Origin: Myxococcus xanthus
Lineage (GTDB): Bacteria > Myxococcota > Myxococcia > Myxococcales > Myxococcaceae
Direction: 5' to 3'
DNA length: 64,000 nt
Assembly (NCBI RefSeq): GCF_900106535.1
Contig: NZ_FNOH01000002.1
Coordinates: 248,001-312,000 of the forward strand
Part shown: piece by piece, positions 61,817 through 64,000 of the stretch
Position numbering within the stretch: position 1 is the stretch's first letter
Layout of the letters: every line of letters begins with the position of its first letter
Made by a program: the position numbers and the translations under genes
The notes under the pieces: generated by a model
Databases searched by the model: none
The model's input: the letters and a program-made list of their open reading frames with translations, nothing else
What the model was told of the DNA's origin: nothing

Positions 61817-62770
61817 TCACCCGGCGGATGCGGGCGCCGCCTCCGGAAGTGGGACGTCCTCGCTCACCGGCGGACGCGTCTTCCAGCGCTGGTGCATCCA
61901 CACCCACTGTTCCGGCGTCCGCCGGATGGCGGCTTCGATTCGGCTGGACAGGGCGGCCGTGAGGGCCAGGGCGGCCGCCTCGCGGTCCGTGTCCTGGGGC
62001 ACCGGGACCTCTTCCATGGACAGGCGGTACCCCGCCCCTTCGCGGTGACAGAAGCCCGTCACCACCGCCGCGCCCGTGCGGATGGCCAGGTCAGCGGCGG
62101 CGCGTGGTGTGGCGGCCAGTTGCCCGAAGAAGGGCACGAAGAGGGACTGCACCTTCGTGTCCTGGTCGATGAGGATGCCGAGGATTTCGCCGTTGCGCAG
62201 GGCGCGCAGCATGGCCCGGGCAGCGCCTTCCTGGCCGCGCCAGATGCTCCGCACCCCGCCCCGGGCCCGGAACTGACCCACCAGCTCCGTCAGCCGGGGG
62301 TCGGTGGTCTCCTTCGCGATGCTCTGGCTGGGGTAGCCGGCGCGAGCCACGCGGCGGGCGAGCAGCTCCCAGTTCCCCACGTGCCCGGACACGAAGACGA
62401 CGCCGCGCCCCCGGGCCAGGGCCGTCTCCAGCACCTGCCGGTCGGCGTCCGGCCAGGCGACCAGGCGCTCCAGGGCCTCGTCGAGGGCGCCCGTGCAGGC
62501 CACCTCCAGCGCGGCGGCGGCCAGGTGGCGGAAGGCGTCGCGGGCCAGCGCCTGCCGGTCCGCATCCGACTTTTCCGGGAAGGCCACGGAAAGGGACTTG
62601 AGGGCCTTGCGGCGTTCCCCTCCGGCCAGGGTGTAGGCCAGGGCGCCCAGACGCGCACCCAGGCTCCGGGCGACGCCCAGGGGAAGAGGTTGAAGGAGCA
62701 ACAGGACGCCACGGATGAGCACGTAGCGGAGGAAACGCTTGAGGCGCTTTGCTAAGGGTGGACGCTCCAC
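61817..62770 (-). CDS. LpxL/HtrB-type lipid A acyltransferase
   Basis: 317 residues. Inner-membrane acyltransferase family that adds secondary acyl chains to Kdo-lipid A. Catalytic HX4E motif as HVGNWE (VFVSGHVGNWELLARRVARAG), preceded by a hydrophobic N-terminal anchor (LRYVLIRGVLLLLQPLPLG). Also IDQDTKVQSLFVPFFGQLAATPRAAADLAIRTGA. GTG at 62770; upstream starts are possible. It is 12 nt before lptC on the same strand, and astB is divergent. Confidence 0.88.
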   Translation of the reverse strand: MERPPLAKRLKRFLRYVLIRGVLLLLQPLPLGVARSLGARLGALAYTLAGGERRKALKSLSVAFPEKSDADRQALARDAFRHLAAAALEVACTGALDEALERLVAWPDADRQVLETALARGRGVVFVSGHVGNWELLARRVARAGYPSQSIAKETTDPRLTELVGQFRARGGVRSIWRGQEGAARAMLRALRNGEILGILIDQDTKVQSLFVPFFGQLAATPRAAADLAIRTGAAVVTGFCHREGAGYRLSMEEVPVPQDTDREAAALALTAALSSRIEAAIRRTPEQWVWMHQRWKTRPPVSEDVPLPEAAPASAG

Positions 62771-62787
62771 GAGGCGTTCAATATCCC

Positions 62788-64000
62788 ATGCGCGAATACA
62801 ACTTCGACGGGCTCGTTGGGCCCACCCACAATTACGGCGGCCTCTCGCCCGGCAACCTGGCATCGCAGAGCCATGTCGGTGAGCCCAGCCACCCCCGGGA
62901 CGCGGCCCTCCAGGGGCTGGAAAAGATGCGCTTTGTGTCCGCCCTGGGGGTGGGACAGGCGGTCCTGCCGCCCCAGCCGCGCCCGTCCCTGCACGCGCTG
63001 AGGGCGCTGGGCTTCACGGGCTCGGACGAGGAGGTCATCACCCGGGCCGCGCGCGAGGCCGAACACCTGTTGCGCCTGACGTCCAGCGCGTCCTCCATGT
63101 GGACGGCCAACGCGGCCACGGTGGCGCCCAGCGCGGACACGGCGGATGGCCGGGTGCACCTGACACCGGCCAACCTGTCGCAGATGTACCACCGGGCCAT
63201 CGAGGCGGAGACGACGCACTCGGTGCTGCGCGCCATCTTCTCCAATGAGAAGTACTTCGCGGTGCACGCGCCGCTGCCGGGCAGCGGGCACTTCGCGGAC
63301 GAGGGCGCGGCCAACCACACGCGGCTCGCCACGCCCGGGCACGCGGGCGTCCATCTGCTCGCCTGGGGCCGCAGCGCGTGGCAGGACGTGCAGGGGCCCA
63401 GCCGCTTCCCCGCGCGGCAGACGCTGGAGGCCAGCCAGGCGCTGGCGCGGCTCCACCAGTTGGACGCGAAGTCGGTGCTCTTCCCGCAGCAACACCCCGA
63501 GGGCATCGACGCGGGGGCCTTCCACACGGACGTGCTGGCGGTGGGCAACGAGCGGTTCCTGATGCTGCATGAGCTGGCCTTCGTGGACCACGCGGGGCTC
63601 CTGGCGGTGCTGCGCGAGAAGCTGGGCCAGGACTTCCGCGCGGTGGTGGCCACGAAGGCGGAGCTGCCGGCGAAGGACGCGGTGAAGGCGTACCCGTTCA
63701 ACTCGCAGGTGCTGACGCTGCCGGACGGCACCATGGCGATTGTGGCGCCGATAGAGAGCCGGGAGACGCCCGCGGCGCGGCAGTTCCTGGAGCGCGTGGT
63801 GGCCGAGGACACGCCGGTGAAGGCCGTGCACTACCTGGACGTGCGCCAGTCGATGAACAACGGCGGCGGACCGGCCTGCCTGCGCCAGCGGGTGTGGCTC
63901 ACGGACGAGGAGCGCGGGGCCATCAAGGCAGACGTCTTCTACACGCCCGCGCTGCATGACTCGCTGGCCGGCTGGGTGCGGCGGCACTACCGCGAGGTGC
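62788..64000 (+). CDS. astB: N-succinylarginine dihydrolase, cut by window end
   Basis: First 404 residues of AstB (about 440 in the family). It hydrolyses N2-succinylarginine to N2-succinylornithine in the arginine succinyltransferase pathway. Seen: EYNFDGLVGPTHNYGGLSPGN, SSASSMWTANAATVAPS, the Glu/His region NHTRLATPGHAGVHLL, FHTDVLAVGNERFLM, and the nucleophile Cys in NNGGGPACLRQRV. ATG at 62788, 17 nt from the divergent acyltransferase start. Amino-acid catabolism suits a proteolytic predator. Confidence 0.95.
   Translation, partial: MREYNFDGLVGPTHNYGGLSPGNLASQSHVGEPSHPRDAALQGLEKMRFVSALGVGQAVLPPQPRPSLHALRALGFTGSDEEVITRAAREAEHLLRLTSSASSMWTANAATVAPSADTADGRVHLTPANLSQMYHRAIEAETTHSVLRAIFSNEKYFAVHAPLPGSGHFADEGAANHTRLATPGHAGVHLLAWGRSAWQDVQGPSRFPARQTLEASQALARLHQLDAKSVLFPQQHPEGIDAGAFHTDVLAVGNERFLMLHELAFVDHAGLLAVLREKLGQDFRAVVATKAELPAKDAVKAYPFNSQVLTLPDGTMAIVAPIESRETPAARQFLERVVAEDTPVKAVHYLDVRQSMNNGGGPACLRQRVWLTDEERGAIKADVFYTPALHDSLAGWVRRHYREV

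Overview
The window is from a delta-proteobacterial myxobacterium, almost certainly Myxococcus xanthus or a very close relative. The DNA is very GC-rich and most intergenic gaps are short. The gene set is typical of the group: two-component and kinase-like regulators, a PilZ-receiver protein, a GspE N-domain protein, Pro/Ala-rich scaffold proteins and a family-specific cysteine-repeat protein. The strongest taxonomic marker is an NtrC-type regulator, a hybrid-free histidine kinase and a GNAT gene around a small-RNA locus. Its sigma-54 promoter, three stem-loops and seven-cytosine run match what I remember of the M. xanthus pxr locus.

Layout. 1-6.1 kb: M50 protease fragment (-), Coq4-like protein, then a biotin-dependent acyl-CoA carboxylase locus (carboxyltransferase, an unknown gene, biotin carboxylase, biotin carrier) ending in a DUF1877 gene. 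6.2-12.4 kb: TSUP transporter, cysteine-repeat secreted protein, a long GYF-like/PATAN-like/DnaJ/TPR protein, YhbY and a ceramidase-like enzyme. 12.5-25.1 kb: purF, an RluA-type pseudouridine synthase, wecB, kdsB, an unknown gene, an aldo/keto reductase, an MsbA-like ABC exporter, a structured leader with a 15-codon ORF, a small zinc-ribbon gene, pyrG-kdsA-kdsC, and an HTH-receiver protein. 25.2-30.6 kb: Hsp20, a CPXCG protein, the GspE-N protein, serB, a predicted pseudokinase and a PilZ-receiver protein. 30.7-39.0 kb: nuoE-F-J-K-L-M-N, lacking A-D and G-I, closed by a clear terminator.

39.0-46.9 kb (minus strand): a phosphoribosyltransferase, selB, the histidine kinase and the sigma-54 activator. 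The last three are joined by 4-nt ATGA overlaps. They are followed by the sRNA and then the GNAT gene. 47-54.9 kb: leucine/valine-type dehydrogenase, hslO, an isolated sdhC, ssb, a PBP4-type dacB with a long C-terminal extension, dtd, an unknown gene and ptsN. 55.4-62.8 kb (minus strand): the proteobacterial lptC-lptA-lptB-rpoN-hpf-ptsN block preceded by an LpxL-type acyltransferase. Between rpoN and hpf it is interrupted by a GNAT gene, a lipoprotein gene and a decayed SDR pseudogene. 62.8 kb to the end: astB, cut by the window edge.

Themes. Envelope biogenesis recurs: kdsA/B/C, wecB, lptABC, an acyltransferase, an MsbA-like exporter and dacB. Sigma-54 control also recurs: rpoN, ptsN, hpf, an NtrC-type activator and a GG-N10-GC promoter driving the sRNA. 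Many genes without a visible Shine-Dalgarno have a TAGnnT-like hexamer 6-10 nt before the start codon, which suggests leaderless or nearly leaderless mRNAs. The two points I find most interesting are the sRNA locus coupled to selB and the hairpin-sequestered mini-ORF with terminator at 20.8-20.9 kb. No rRNA, tRNA, CRISPR array or insertion sequence was seen.
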